A stretch of DNA of 50,601 nt, taken from assembly GCA_902496775.1 (NCBI GenBank), contig CABVCF010000001.1, positions 1 through 50,601 on the forward strand, written 5' to 3'. The notes beneath the pieces are model-generated. The model was given only the letters and a program-made list of their open reading frames with translations. It searched no databases and was not told the origin of the DNA. Of this stretch, positions 7,763 to 16,559 are shown piece after piece; position 1 is the stretch's first letter, and each line of letters begins with the position of its first letter. This DNA is from an uncultured Collinsella sp. (GTDB taxonomy: Bacteria > Actinomycetota > Coriobacteriia > Coriobacteriales > Coriobacteriaceae). Made by a program: the position numbers and the translations under genes.

Positions 7763-8806
7763 TTGTTTTCTTTGATGGATATGTTCTTCGGTAGCTATGC
7801 GGGCGATCTTGCCATCGACCTCGGCACCGCAAATACGCTTGTCTCCGTGCGTGGCAAGGGCATCGTCATTCGCGAGCCCTCTGTTGTCGCCATCGACAAG
7901 AACGACGAGCGCATCCTGGCGGTCGGTATCGAGGCAAAGCGCATGCTCGGCCGTACGCCCGGCAACATCGTGGCCGTTCGTCCCCTGAAGGACGGCGTCA
8001 TCGCCGACTTCGATGTTACCGAGGCCATGCTCCGCTACTTTATCGACAAGGCGTCCGAGAAGCGCTATCCGTGGACCCCGCGTCCGCGCGTTGTCGTCTG
8101 CGTCCCCTCCGGTGTCACGTCGGTCGAGAAGCGTGCCGTCTTTGAGGCCACGATCCAGGCCGGCGCCCGCCAGGCCTATCTGATCGAAGAGCCCATGGCC
8201 GCCGCTATCGGCGCCGACCTGCCCGTCGAGGAACCCACCGGCTCCATGGTCATCGACATCGGTGGCGGTACCACCGAGGTCGCTGTTATCGCTATGGGCG
8301 GCATCGTCGTCTCGCAGTCCATCCGTATTGCCGGTGACGAGTTCGACCAGGCCATCCTCACGCATGTTCGTGATGCCTACAACCTGGCCATCGGCGAGCG
8401 TACAGCAGAGGACATCAAGATCAAGGTCGGCTCCGCCGTGCCGCTCAAGGACGAGCTCGATGTTGAGGTCAACGGCCGCGACGTGATCACCGGTCTGCCC
8501 AAGACCGTGCGCATCGAGAGCGAGGAGATTCGTCGCGCGCTCAACAAGCCACTCGACGAGATGGCCAAGGCCGTCAAGGACGCACTCGACGCTACGCCTC
8601 CCGATCTTGCCTCGGACCTTATGTACTACGGCATTTTGCTGACCGGTGGCGGCGCGCTGCTACGCGGTCTCGACGTGCGCCTGCGCGATGAGACCGGTGT
8701 TTCGGTCAACGTCAGCCCCACGGCGCTCGATAACGTCGTTAACGGCTGCGCCCGCGTGCTCGAGGCCAATGCGTTTGATGGCGGCTTCGTCCAGACCAAT
8801 GCTTAA
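7763..8806 (+). CDS. mreB: Rod shape-determining actin homologue MreB
   Basis: MreB polymerises on the inner face of the membrane and guides lateral cell-wall synthesis. The 347 residues match the family length and carry the actin-fold ATP-binding motifs: phosphate 1 DLGTANT, phosphate 2 DIGGGTTEVAVIA, and the adenosine segment LTGGGALLRGLD. The N-terminus FSLMDMFFG can form an amphipathic membrane anchor. A TTG start is chosen because CAGGAG lies five bases before it. It is the first gene of the elongasome operon mreB-mreC-mreD-mrdA-rodA, with short gaps throughout. Confidence 0.97.
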   Translation: MFSLMDMFFGSYAGDLAIDLGTANTLVSVRGKGIVIREPSVVAIDKNDERILAVGIEAKRMLGRTPGNIVAVRPLKDGVIADFDVTEAMLRYFIDKASEKRYPWTPRPRVVVCVPSGVTSVEKRAVFEATIQAGARQAYLIEEPMAAAIGADLPVEEPTGSMVIDIGGGTTEVAVIAMGGIVVSQSIRIAGDEFDQAILTHVRDAYNLAIGERTAEDIKIKVGSAVPLKDELDVEVNGRDVITGLPKTVRIESEEIRRALNKPLDEMAKAVKDALDATPPDLASDLMYYGILLTGGGALLRGLDVRLRDETGVSVNVSPTALDNVVNGCARVLEANAFDGGFVQTNA

Positions 8807-8827
8807 TTTCCAAAAGGTGGATTCCAT

Positions 8828-9826
8828 TTGGCACGATCTTCGGGTTTCTCCACAAATCTGAATACCAAGCGACAATCAACGGGTATGCGCCCGTTGATTG
8901 TTTTCAGCCTGATTTCGGTGTTGCTGCTCACGTTTTACATCCGCGAGGGCGAGGCAGGGCCGATTCATGCCGTGCGTTCGGGCGTAACGACGATTACCTC
9001 TCCGGTGCGCTTTGTGGGCTCGGCTGTGGCGGCTCCCTTCAATGCGATTGGCAACGTGTTCTCTAACCTAACGGCGTCGCAGGACACGCTCGACGAGCTC
9101 AAGAAGCAAAATGAGGAGCTGACCTCTAAGGTCGCCGAGCTTTCTGAGGCTCAAAAGACTGCCGAGCGCCTGGAGGGCCTGGTCGGGCTGCAATCGACCT
9201 ACAACCTCAAATCGACCGCAGCTCGTATCGTTGGTGCCTCCGGCGATGCCTGGACCTCGACCGTTACCATCGACAAGGGCTCTGCCGACGGCCTTACCAT
9301 CAACATGCCCGTGACGAGTTCTGCCGGTGTTATCGGCCAGATTATCGAGGTATCGGCCAAGACCTCTACCGTGCGCCTGATTGGCGACGAGAACTCGGGC
9401 GTGTCCGCCATGGTGCAGGACACGCGCGCCCAGGGTATGCTGCAGGGTCAGGCTGACGGCACGCTGCGTCTTGAGTACGTGAGCGTCGACTCCGATGTTA
9501 AGGTTGGCGATATCATCGTGACCTCTGGCATCGGTGGCGTGTTCCCCAAGGGCCTTCCGCTTGGCACCGTCTCGTCGGTTGAGAAATCGGCAAACGACGT
9601 GTACTACACCATTGTGGTGCGCGCTCAGACCACGGCCGAGAACAACGAGGAAGTGCTGGTCATCACCTCGCTGACCGACGAACAGTCGGCCTCGGATGAG
9701 GACGTGAGCACGGCCAACAGCACGCCGCAGGGAACGTTGCGCGATGCTGCGACCAAGACGAAGGACGAGGGCTCGGATGACAGTTCCGACACGTCCGAGA
9801 CGACCGATTCTGGCTCGAGCGAATAG
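8828..9826 (+). CDS. mreC: Rod shape-determining protein MreC
   Basis: MreC is a bitopic membrane protein whose extracytoplasmic part links MreB/MreD to the wall synthases. The 332 residues contain a membrane helix (PLIVFSLISVLLLTFYI, about 19-35), a coiled coil (about 75-120, DELKKQNEELTSKVAELSEAQ), and the double beta-barrel domain with GSADGLTINMPVTSSAGVIGQI and VGDIIVTSGIGGVFPKGLPLG. A disordered Ser/Asp/Thr-rich tail of about 50 residues ends the protein. The start is TTG, preceded by AAAGGTGG. It lies 21 bases after mreB and just before mreD. Confidence 0.95.
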   Translation: MARSSGFSTNLNTKRQSTGMRPLIVFSLISVLLLTFYIREGEAGPIHAVRSGVTTITSPVRFVGSAVAAPFNAIGNVFSNLTASQDTLDELKKQNEELTSKVAELSEAQKTAERLEGLVGLQSTYNLKSTAARIVGASGDAWTSTVTIDKGSADGLTINMPVTSSAGVIGQIIEVSAKTSTVRLIGDENSGVSAMVQDTRAQGMLQGQADGTLRLEYVSVDSDVKVGDIIVTSGIGGVFPKGLPLGTVSSVEKSANDVYYTIVVRAQTTAENNEEVLVITSLTDEQSASDEDVSTANSTPQGTLRDAATKTKDEGSDDSSDTSETTDSGSSE

Positions 9827-9837
9827 GGGGCATGTCC

Positions 9838-10404
9838 ATGGATCTACACGAGCAGGGGATGAGCTCCCGCACGTTTGTAATCGCCGCCATCGTGTGCGTG
9901 CTGCTGCAGGCAGGCCTGGCACCGCAGATCTCCATTGCGGGCGGTCGCGTCAACTTCATGATTATCCTGGTGTGCCTAAGCGTGTTCTCGGGCGACCCGA
10001 CCCGTGCCGTCGTGTGCGGTTTTTGCAGCGGCTTGTTTTATGACCTGTCCGCTGCCGTGCCGGTGGGCGTTATGTCGCTCCTGCTGACCGTGGGTTCTTT
10101 TGCCCTGGTGCACAGCGCCGTCGGTCAGACGGGCGGTACCCCGAGTGCGCGCGGCGTCACTGTGGGCGCCTTTGCGCTCGTCATTAATGTGATCTACAGC
10201 ATCATCTTGCTGTTTATGGGTTTGGAGACGAGCTTTGTCGTGGCGATCTTCGGCCATGCGCTGCCGTCCTCGATCCTGACGGGTCTGGTTGCCATTCCGT
10301 TTTTGATGTCCGGCGTCGTGCCGCAGTCCGGCTATGGATTCTCCGCACGTGGCGGACGCCAGGCGGGTATGCGCTTTAAGCCCAAGACCCGCAAGCTCAA
10401 ATAG
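9838..10404 (+). CDS. mreD: Rod shape-determining protein MreD
   Basis: A small polytopic membrane protein of the elongasome. The 188 residues are almost entirely hydrophobic, with about five predicted helices, and include the family-like segments GGRVNFMIILVCLSVFSGDPTRAVVCGFCSGLFYDLS and VGVMSLLLTVG. The second of two nearby ATGs is preferred because AGGGGG sits seven bases upstream of it and only one base from the ATG at 9832. It ends in a basic tail. Assignment rests on topology and its position between mreC and mrdA as much as on motifs. Confidence 0.9.
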   Translation: MDLHEQGMSSRTFVIAAIVCVLLQAGLAPQISIAGGRVNFMIILVCLSVFSGDPTRAVVCGFCSGLFYDLSAAVPVGVMSLLLTVGSFALVHSAVGQTGGTPSARGVTVGAFALVINVIYSIILLFMGLETSFVVAIFGHALPSSILTGLVAIPFLMSGVVPQSGYGFSARGGRQAGMRFKPKTRKLK

Positions 10405-10417
10405 GGGAGGCCCGTAG

Positions 10418-12487
10418 ATGTCTTCCCAGTTGACGGTTATTATCGCCGGTATCGTGCTGGTTGTGGCCATCGTGGTCGCGCTGGTCATCATGCGTCGTGG
10501 CGATTCCCGTTTTACCTACGATACGCAGCATGGAACGGCCCCGCGCGCCACCGAGGGCGAGGGCAATACCGCGGCGACCGCCTTTAAGGGCCGCTTTTCC
10601 ATCCTCACCACGGGTGTGGGCGCGATGTTTGCGGCGCTTGCCGTCAAGCTGTGGGGCATGCAGATGGTCTCGTCGGACTATTACGAGAAGCAGGCCAATA
10701 GCAATCAGACTCGCACCGTTACCACACCCGCTGTGCGCGGTCGCATCCTCGACCGCAATGGCGTGGCGCTTGTTCAGAACCGTCCCTCACTTGCTGTCGT
10801 GGCCTACCGCGACCTTGCCGAGGATGAGGTTCTGGTTCGCCATCTTGCCAACGTGCTTGGAATGCCTTACGTGGCGGTCCTTCGCAATATTCAGGACAAT
10901 ACAGAGGGCGCCCAGAGCCTGCATACCATCGCGACGGACGTCCGTCGCTCCACGGTTGCCTATATTCAGGAGCATGCCGGCGAGTTCCCGGGCGTCAAGA
11001 TTGCCGAGCGTACCGAGCGCCAGTATCCATATGGTGAGACGGCATGCCATATCTTGGGCTATACCGGCACCATTACCTCCGAGCAGCTCGAGGCCCAGAA
11101 TAAGAAAACCTCTGGCGATGATGATGCTTCTGCGGGCAAGATTACGTACCAGTCGGGCGATATCGTGGGCCAGGCGGGCGTTGAGAGCTACTACGAAAAC
11201 CTGCTGCAGGGTATTCGTGGCGAGCAGACCGTCAAGGTCGATGCCTCGGGCAATGTGACCGGTCAGGCCGGCGCCGTGCCCGCGAAGGCCGGCTCCGACA
11301 TTAAGCTCACGCTCGACCTTAAGATCCAACAGGCCTGTGAGACGGCGCTGGCGAGCGCTATCGAGCTTGCCAAGACCACTGGCTACAGCAATGCCGGCAA
11401 CGGCGCTGTGGTGTGTCTCGATCCCAACAATGGCGAGATCCTGGGCATGGCGAGCGAGCCCAAGTTCGATCCGTCCGTCTTTATCGGCGGCGTCTCAAAT
11501 GACGTGTGGACCGAGCTCAATGATGACAAGGGTTCGCACCCGCTGCTCAACCGCGCCATTAGCGGACAGTACATGTCGGCCTCGACCATCAAGCCGCTCT
11601 CGGCACTGGCCGGTCTTGAGTTTGGAACCTACACTTCAACGCAGACAACCAACTGCACGGGTTATTGGACGGGTCTGGGCAAGGCTTGGGGCAAGCGCTG
11701 CTGGCTGACGTCTGGCCACGGCACCATGACGCTGCAGTCGGGTATCGCCAACTCGTGCGACCCCGTCTTCTACGACATGGGTAAGGCGTTCTTTTATGAC
11801 GAGCAACATCCCGAGGGCCTGCAGGAGGTCTTTCGTCGCTGGGGCCTAGGCAAGACCTGCGGTATAGATCTGCCGAGTGAGGGCGCGGGCCGTATTCCCG
11901 ATGCCGAGTGGAAAGAGTCGTACTTCACCGACGCCTCTGCCGAGGACCGCAAGTGGAATGCCGGCGATATGACCAACATTGCTATCGGCCAGGGCGACAT
12001 CCTGGTGACGCCCCTGCAGATGGCGTGTGCCTATATGGGGCTTGCCAACGGCGGCAAACAGTACGTGCCTCACGTGTTTTTGTCTGCCGTGTCGCGCGAT
12101 GGCGACGGCGATGCCTATAAGTACAACGGCAAGGGCAAGAAGAAGCGCCTGGAGGCCAAGATCAACAGCGATTCGGATTTGGCTCTAGTTCGCAACGGCA
12201 TGCACGACGTGATTTACACGGCATCGACGTCCCTGGCGGCGCACTTTGGCACCCTGACGCCGCAGGTATACGGCAAGTCGGGCACGGGCGAGAAGAGCGG
12301 CGAGGACGAATACGCTTGGTTCTGCGCCTATGCACCGGCCGATGACCCCAAGTATGTTATCGCTACTGTCCTGGAGCAGGGCGGCGGCGGCTCAGATACC
12401 GCGATGCATGTCGTGCGCGACGTGCTAGGCGTGATTTATGACGAGCCCGATACCTCTTCGGCCTCGGGCGATTCTTCGGTTCGATAG
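10418..12487 (+). CDS. mrdA: Penicillin-binding protein 2, elongation transpeptidase
   Basis: A class B PBP that cross-links peptidoglycan during cell elongation as the partner of RodA. The transpeptidase motifs are complete: STIK with the acylated Ser at about residue 389, SCD at 446-448 (the form common in elongation PBPs), and KSGT at about 620. The non-catalytic domain starts with RGRILDRNG. Odd feature: besides the usual membrane helix before the DYYEKQANSNQ segment (about residues 55-75), there is an additional strongly hydrophobic helix at residues 5-25. GGGGAGG precedes the ATG. It lies between mreD and rodA, ten bases before the latter. Confidence 0.95.
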   Translation: MSSQLTVIIAGIVLVVAIVVALVIMRRGDSRFTYDTQHGTAPRATEGEGNTAATAFKGRFSILTTGVGAMFAALAVKLWGMQMVSSDYYEKQANSNQTRTVTTPAVRGRILDRNGVALVQNRPSLAVVAYRDLAEDEVLVRHLANVLGMPYVAVLRNIQDNTEGAQSLHTIATDVRRSTVAYIQEHAGEFPGVKIAERTERQYPYGETACHILGYTGTITSEQLEAQNKKTSGDDDASAGKITYQSGDIVGQAGVESYYENLLQGIRGEQTVKVDASGNVTGQAGAVPAKAGSDIKLTLDLKIQQACETALASAIELAKTTGYSNAGNGAVVCLDPNNGEILGMASEPKFDPSVFIGGVSNDVWTELNDDKGSHPLLNRAISGQYMSASTIKPLSALAGLEFGTYTSTQTTNCTGYWTGLGKAWGKRCWLTSGHGTMTLQSGIANSCDPVFYDMGKAFFYDEQHPEGLQEVFRRWGLGKTCGIDLPSEGAGRIPDAEWKESYFTDASAEDRKWNAGDMTNIAIGQGDILVTPLQMACAYMGLANGGKQYVPHVFLSAVSRDGDGDAYKYNGKGKKKRLEAKINSDSDLALVRNGMHDVIYTASTSLAAHFGTLTPQVYGKSGTGEKSGEDEYAWFCAYAPADDPKYVIATVLEQGGGGSDTAMHVVRDVLGVIYDEPDTSSASGDSSVR

Positions 12488-12496
12488 GAGGTTGCG

Positions 12497-13723
12497 ATGG
12501 ATTTTTCTCCGGCGGATCTGTTCCGTTCAACCAAGACCGATTCTCGCAGCAGCCTGGACCGTGTCAACAAACAACTTTCGGCTTCGCGCGGCACGTTTCG
12601 CCAAAAGGTGCATATCGGTGTGTTCGTGGCTACTGTGGCGCTCGTCGCCTACGGTGCCATCATTATCTGGTCGGCTTCGCAGTTTAAGGCCGATGCCTCG
12701 TTCTCACGCCATCTGCTGGGAATTGGCATCGGGGCGGTGCTGGCGGTGCTCGTCTGGCGTACCGACCTGCGCGGTATTTCCAATTTCTCGACGGCGTTGC
12801 TCGTCATCGACCTGATCGTGATCTTCTCGCCCAAGATTCCGGGTCTGTCCTATACGGGCGGTCTGGGCATGACGGGCTGGATCAAGATTCCCGGTATCGG
12901 CTTGACATTCCAGCCGGTTGAGCTTGCCAAGCTCATCACCATCTTCTTTATTGCTACGCTTGGATCGCAGTATAACGGTCGTATCGATACCGTTCGCGAC
13001 TACGTCAAGCTCTGCGGCATGCTGTCCATTCCGTTTTTGGCCGTCGTTGCCATGGGCGACCTGGGCTCGGGCCTGGTCGTGCTAGTTTCGGGCGCCATCG
13101 TCATTTGTATGAGCGGTGCACGCCGCGAATGGGTGCTGTCGACGCTGGCCCTGCTCGTGGGCCTGGTGGCCCTCGTTCTGGCGCTCGATTCGGTCTTTGA
13201 TTCGTTGCTCGGCCATGATGTGCTCATCAAGCAGTATCAGATGAACCGTCTGACGGTCTTTATCGACCCCGATAATGCCGATTCGGACGATGCCTACAAC
13301 CTGCAGCAGTCGCTTATCGCCGTTGGCTCGGGCGGCTTCTTTGGTAAGGGTTTGGGCCATGCGACGCAGTCGGCCGGCGGCTTTCTGCCTGAGTTCCACA
13401 CCGACTTCGTCTTCGCCTTCCTGTCCGAGACCTTTGGCTTTTGCGGTTCCTTTTTGCTCTTGTGCCTCTACGTGCTGCTGATCTTTTCGACGATTCGCGT
13501 CGCCTTTAAGTGTGAGTCGCTGTTTTTGCGACTTTCGTGTGTGGGCATCGTTGGCATGTGGGCGTTCCAGACCTTCGAAAACATCGGCATGTGCATCGGC
13601 ATGATGCCGATTACCGGTATTCCGCTACCGTTTATTAGCTTCGGTTCGTCTTCGATGATGATTCAGCTGCTGACGGTGGGTATCGTACAATCCATATGGC
13701 GGCATCGTTCGGGCGCCGCGTAA
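12497..13723 (+). CDS. rodA: Peptidoglycan glycosyltransferase RodA
   Basis: A SEDS-family polymerase that extends glycan strands from lipid II together with PBP2. The 408-residue protein has about ten membrane helices after a 35-residue cytoplasmic N-terminus. Family signatures include FQPVELAKL, the loop AYNLQQSLIAVGSGGFFGKGLGHATQ, the FLPEFHTDFVFAFLSETFGF segment with the conserved Glu-Asp region, and the closing GIPLPFISFGSSSMM. The ATG follows TAGGAGG. RodA rather than FtsW is indicated by the mre/PBP2 context. Confidence 0.95.
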   Translation: MDFSPADLFRSTKTDSRSSLDRVNKQLSASRGTFRQKVHIGVFVATVALVAYGAIIIWSASQFKADASFSRHLLGIGIGAVLAVLVWRTDLRGISNFSTALLVIDLIVIFSPKIPGLSYTGGLGMTGWIKIPGIGLTFQPVELAKLITIFFIATLGSQYNGRIDTVRDYVKLCGMLSIPFLAVVAMGDLGSGLVVLVSGAIVICMSGARREWVLSTLALLVGLVALVLALDSVFDSLLGHDVLIKQYQMNRLTVFIDPDNADSDDAYNLQQSLIAVGSGGFFGKGLGHATQSAGGFLPEFHTDFVFAFLSETFGFCGSFLLLCLYVLLIFSTIRVAFKCESLFLRLSCVGIVGMWAFQTFENIGMCIGMMPITGIPLPFISFGSSSMMIQLLTVGIVQSIWRHRSGAA

Positions 13724-13741
13724 CCGCTGGAGGGGTTTGCT

Positions 13742-14671
13742 ATGAAAATTCCCGTAGATAAGCTGACCCGCGCTTTTAAGATGGGCGCGTCCGTTAATAA
13801 GGATTCCGATACGCCGGTGCGCGTCTCGGTCTATCTGGATTCGTCCGCCTCGCGCTTTCTGGCCGAGACGGTGCGTGACGCCTTTGTGCCGCAGACGACC
13901 TCGGGCATTGTGCGCGTCGAGCGTCTGGGGGAGGAGCGAATTGCTCCAAAGACCGATACCGATGTGGTGCTGGTGCTCTCGTGTGGTTCCGACCGCTTGG
14001 AGAGTGCCGTGCAGGAGCTCGTGATCGCCGGCGCGCCCGTGTGCGTGCTTGCCGAGTCTGCTGTGGAGGTGCCGTTTATCGAGGAGTCCACGCCCATGCT
14101 CGGCGTGGTAGCGGCAACCGATAAGACGTATCTGCTCGAGACGCTTGCTCGCTGGATTCTCGATCGCACCGACAAGGAAACGGCTTTTGCGGCGAACTTT
14201 GCCTTCATGCGCATCGCTGCGGCCAATCGTATCATCACCTCGTGCGCGCTCACCAATATGGCGACCGGTGCGCTGGTGTTTTTGCCGGGCGCCGATTATC
14301 CCGTTATGGCGCTGGCGCAGGTGGGCATGCTCTTTGAGCTCGCTGCCGTCTTTGGACGCGGCATTAAGCCTGAGCGCGGCTACGAGGTCGCGGGCGTGCT
14401 TGCCGGCGGTCTTGTGATCCGAGCGGTCACCCGCGCACTTGTCAAGCAGACGCCGCATATTGGGTTTGCCGTCAAGGCGCTCACTGCTGCCGCGGGCACC
14501 TATGGCATGGGCCGTGCGCTCGTTTCGCTCTACGAGCGCGATGTCGACTACAGTCGTGCCAACGAGGTGGTCACTGCCACGTTCTCCCGCGTTCGCGATC
14601 TGGTGACCACGGTCGCGGGCGCTACCCGTCCTATGGCGTCCTACCAGGACGCATCCGATCTCGCAGCTTAG
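13742..14671 (+). CDS. DUF697-like membrane protein lacking a visible P-loop
   Basis: The 309-residue product was not recognised with certainty. Residues about 20-140 alternate strands and helices in a Rossmann-like pattern (RVSVYLD, DVVLVLSCGS, PVCVLAES), but no GxxxxGK[ST] nucleotide-binding loop is visible. Residues about 150-265 resemble the DUF697 region found next to membrane-associated GTPases: ALTNMATGALVFLPGADYPVMALAQVGMLFELAAVFGRG, followed by two hydrophobic segments. The C-terminal 35 residues are helical. It starts 18 bases after rodA with GGAGGGG before the ATG, and the radical SAM gene follows within 11 bases, so it may link the elongasome operon to that pair. Its function is unknown. 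Confidence 0.7.
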   Translation: MKIPVDKLTRAFKMGASVNKDSDTPVRVSVYLDSSASRFLAETVRDAFVPQTTSGIVRVERLGEERIAPKTDTDVVLVLSCGSDRLESAVQELVIAGAPVCVLAESAVEVPFIEESTPMLGVVAATDKTYLLETLARWILDRTDKETAFAANFAFMRIAAANRIITSCALTNMATGALVFLPGADYPVMALAQVGMLFELAAVFGRGIKPERGYEVAGVLAGGLVIRAVTRALVKQTPHIGFAVKALTAAAGTYGMGRALVSLYERDVDYSRANEVVTATFSRVRDLVTTVAGATRPMASYQDASDLAA

Positions 14672-14681
14672 GGGTTTTCCG

Positions 14682-16559
14682 TTGCGCGTTGCATACCAAG
14701 ACTGTTTTCATTTAATTGAGCCGTTGCTCGCCAAGGTCGAGAAGCCGAGTCGCTATATCGATCACGAGTGGGGCACGCTTTCCAAGGCCGATGCCGACTA
14801 CCGTTGCTGCCTGATCTACCCGGATGTGTACGAGGTTGGTCTGCCCAACCAGGGTATCGCCATCCTCTACAACATCCTTAACCAGGCCGAGGGCATCTCC
14901 TGCGAGCGTGGCTATGTGCCGTGGCCCGATATGGGTGATGCCATGCGCGAGGCGGGTATTCCGCTGCTGTCGCTCGAGGGCGCAGCGCCGGTCGCTTCGT
15001 TTGATATTGTCGGCTTGCATGTTCCGCACGAGATGGCGGTGACGAACTTCCTCGAGGCTCTCGACCTCGCTGGCATTCCGCTGTTAGCGGCCGACCGAGG
15101 TGAAGACGACCCCATTATCATCGCCGGCGGCCCCTCGGTGTACAACCCCGAGCCGTACGCGGCCTTCTTCGATGTTATCCTCATCGGCGAGGGCGAGGAA
15201 TCGCTGCTCGAGACCTGCCAGCTGCATCGCCGTCTGCGTGACGAAGGAGTCCCGCGCGCGCAGATTGTCGAGCAGCTTGCATCCATTGCCGGCAACTACG
15301 TGCCGTCGCTCTATGAGGTTTGTCACGACGAGCCCTGCTCGCCGCATGGCTACACTGTGCCGCGTGAAGGCAAGGATGCGCCGACGGTGGTCTTCAAGCG
15401 CGTCGTCGAGGATTTCGGCGCCACGAATCCGTTGTCGCAGTCGTGTGTGCCCTATGCGCAGCTGGTCCACGACCGCCTGTCTATCGAGATCCTGCGTGGC
15501 TGCGCCCGCGGCTGTCGTTTTTGCCAGGCCGGCATGACGTATCGCCCGGTGCGCGAGCGCTCGGCCGACCAGATCGTCTCGTCGGTGATTCAGGGTCTGG
15601 AAAAGACCGGCTATGACGAGGTGTCGCTGACCTCGCTCTCCACGACCGACCACTCCTGCATTCGCGACGTGCTCGGCAGGCTCAACCGTCGCCTGGAGGA
15701 TACGGGTATACGCGTGTCTATTCCGTCGCAGCGCCTGGATTCGTTTGGCGTGGATATGGCCGAGTCGGTCGCCGGCGAAAAGAAGGGCGGACTGACGTTC
15801 GCGCCCGAGGCCGGTAGCCAGCGCATGCGCGACATCATTAACAAGAACGTGACCGAGGAGGACCTGGACCGTGCGGCCAAGGCGGCCTTCGAGGCCGGTT
15901 GGAACCGCATGAAGCTCTACTTTATGATGGGCCTTCCCGGCGAGCGCGATGAGGACATCGTGGCCATCGCCAATCTGGCCGATCACGTGCTGGAGCTCGG
16001 TCGTTCCGTGGTGCCCAAGGCTCGTCGCGGCTCGATCTCGGTGTCCATCTCGGTTTCGGTCTTTATCCCCAAGGCTGCCACGCCGTTCCAGTGGTGCCCG
16101 CAGCTCGACTACGACGACGTCAAGCGTCGCCAGAAGCTGCTTATCACGAGCGTTCGCAACCGTGCCGTCCGCGTGCATTACCACGATGCCGAGACCTCGC
16201 TCATCGAGGCCGCGCTTTCCCGCGCCGGTCGTGACATGACGCCCGTCATCATCGACGCTTGGCGCTCGGGCTCTCGCTTTGACGCCTGGGTAGAGCATTT
16301 CTCGCTCGATAACTGGAAGGAAGCTGCTGCCAAAAACGGCATCGACCTCAATGAGCTCGTGCACCTGCCCTACGAGTTGGACTGGCGCCTGCCGTGGGAG
16401 CACGTGAGCCCCGGCTGCACGCGCGGCTTCCTCGAGCGCGAGTACCGTCGCTCGCTCGAGGGCGTCACGACTCCCGACTGTACCCGCACGTCGTGCACCG
16501 GCTGCGGGATCTGCCCCACGCTCCACGCCAAGAATGTATTGATGGGTGATCGCGCATGA
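14682..16559 (+). CDS. Radical SAM protein of the TIGR03960 type
   Basis: A probable iron-sulphur, S-adenosylmethionine-dependent enzyme of unknown substrate. The 625-residue protein has an N-terminal domain of about 250 residues, where YPDVYEVGLPNQGIAILYNILN is characteristic of this family. The radical SAM cluster CARGCRFCQAGMTYRPVRERS (CxxxCxxC) follows at about residue 270. The barrel carries TSLSTTDHSCI, FAPEAGSQRMR and YFMMGLPGE. Extra cysteines near the C-terminus (CTRTSCTGCGIC) could bind a second cluster. Translation starts at TTG. Its stop overlaps the DUF2344 gene (ATGA), so the two are translationally coupled. In other bacteria the pair is often fused or adjacent and lies by rplU, as here. 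Confidence 0.85.
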   Translation: MRVAYQDCFHLIEPLLAKVEKPSRYIDHEWGTLSKADADYRCCLIYPDVYEVGLPNQGIAILYNILNQAEGISCERGYVPWPDMGDAMREAGIPLLSLEGAAPVASFDIVGLHVPHEMAVTNFLEALDLAGIPLLAADRGEDDPIIIAGGPSVYNPEPYAAFFDVILIGEGEESLLETCQLHRRLRDEGVPRAQIVEQLASIAGNYVPSLYEVCHDEPCSPHGYTVPREGKDAPTVVFKRVVEDFGATNPLSQSCVPYAQLVHDRLSIEILRGCARGCRFCQAGMTYRPVRERSADQIVSSVIQGLEKTGYDEVSLTSLSTTDHSCIRDVLGRLNRRLEDTGIRVSIPSQRLDSFGVDMAESVAGEKKGGLTFAPEAGSQRMRDIINKNVTEEDLDRAAKAAFEAGWNRMKLYFMMGLPGERDEDIVAIANLADHVLELGRSVVPKARRGSISVSISVSVFIPKAATPFQWCPQLDYDDVKRRQKLLITSVRNRAVRVHYHDAETSLIEAALSRAGRDMTPVIIDAWRSGSRFDAWVEHFSLDNWKEAAAKNGIDLNELVHLPYELDWRLPWEHVSPGCTRGFLEREYRRSLEGVTTPDCTRTSCTGCGICPTLHAKNVLMGDRA

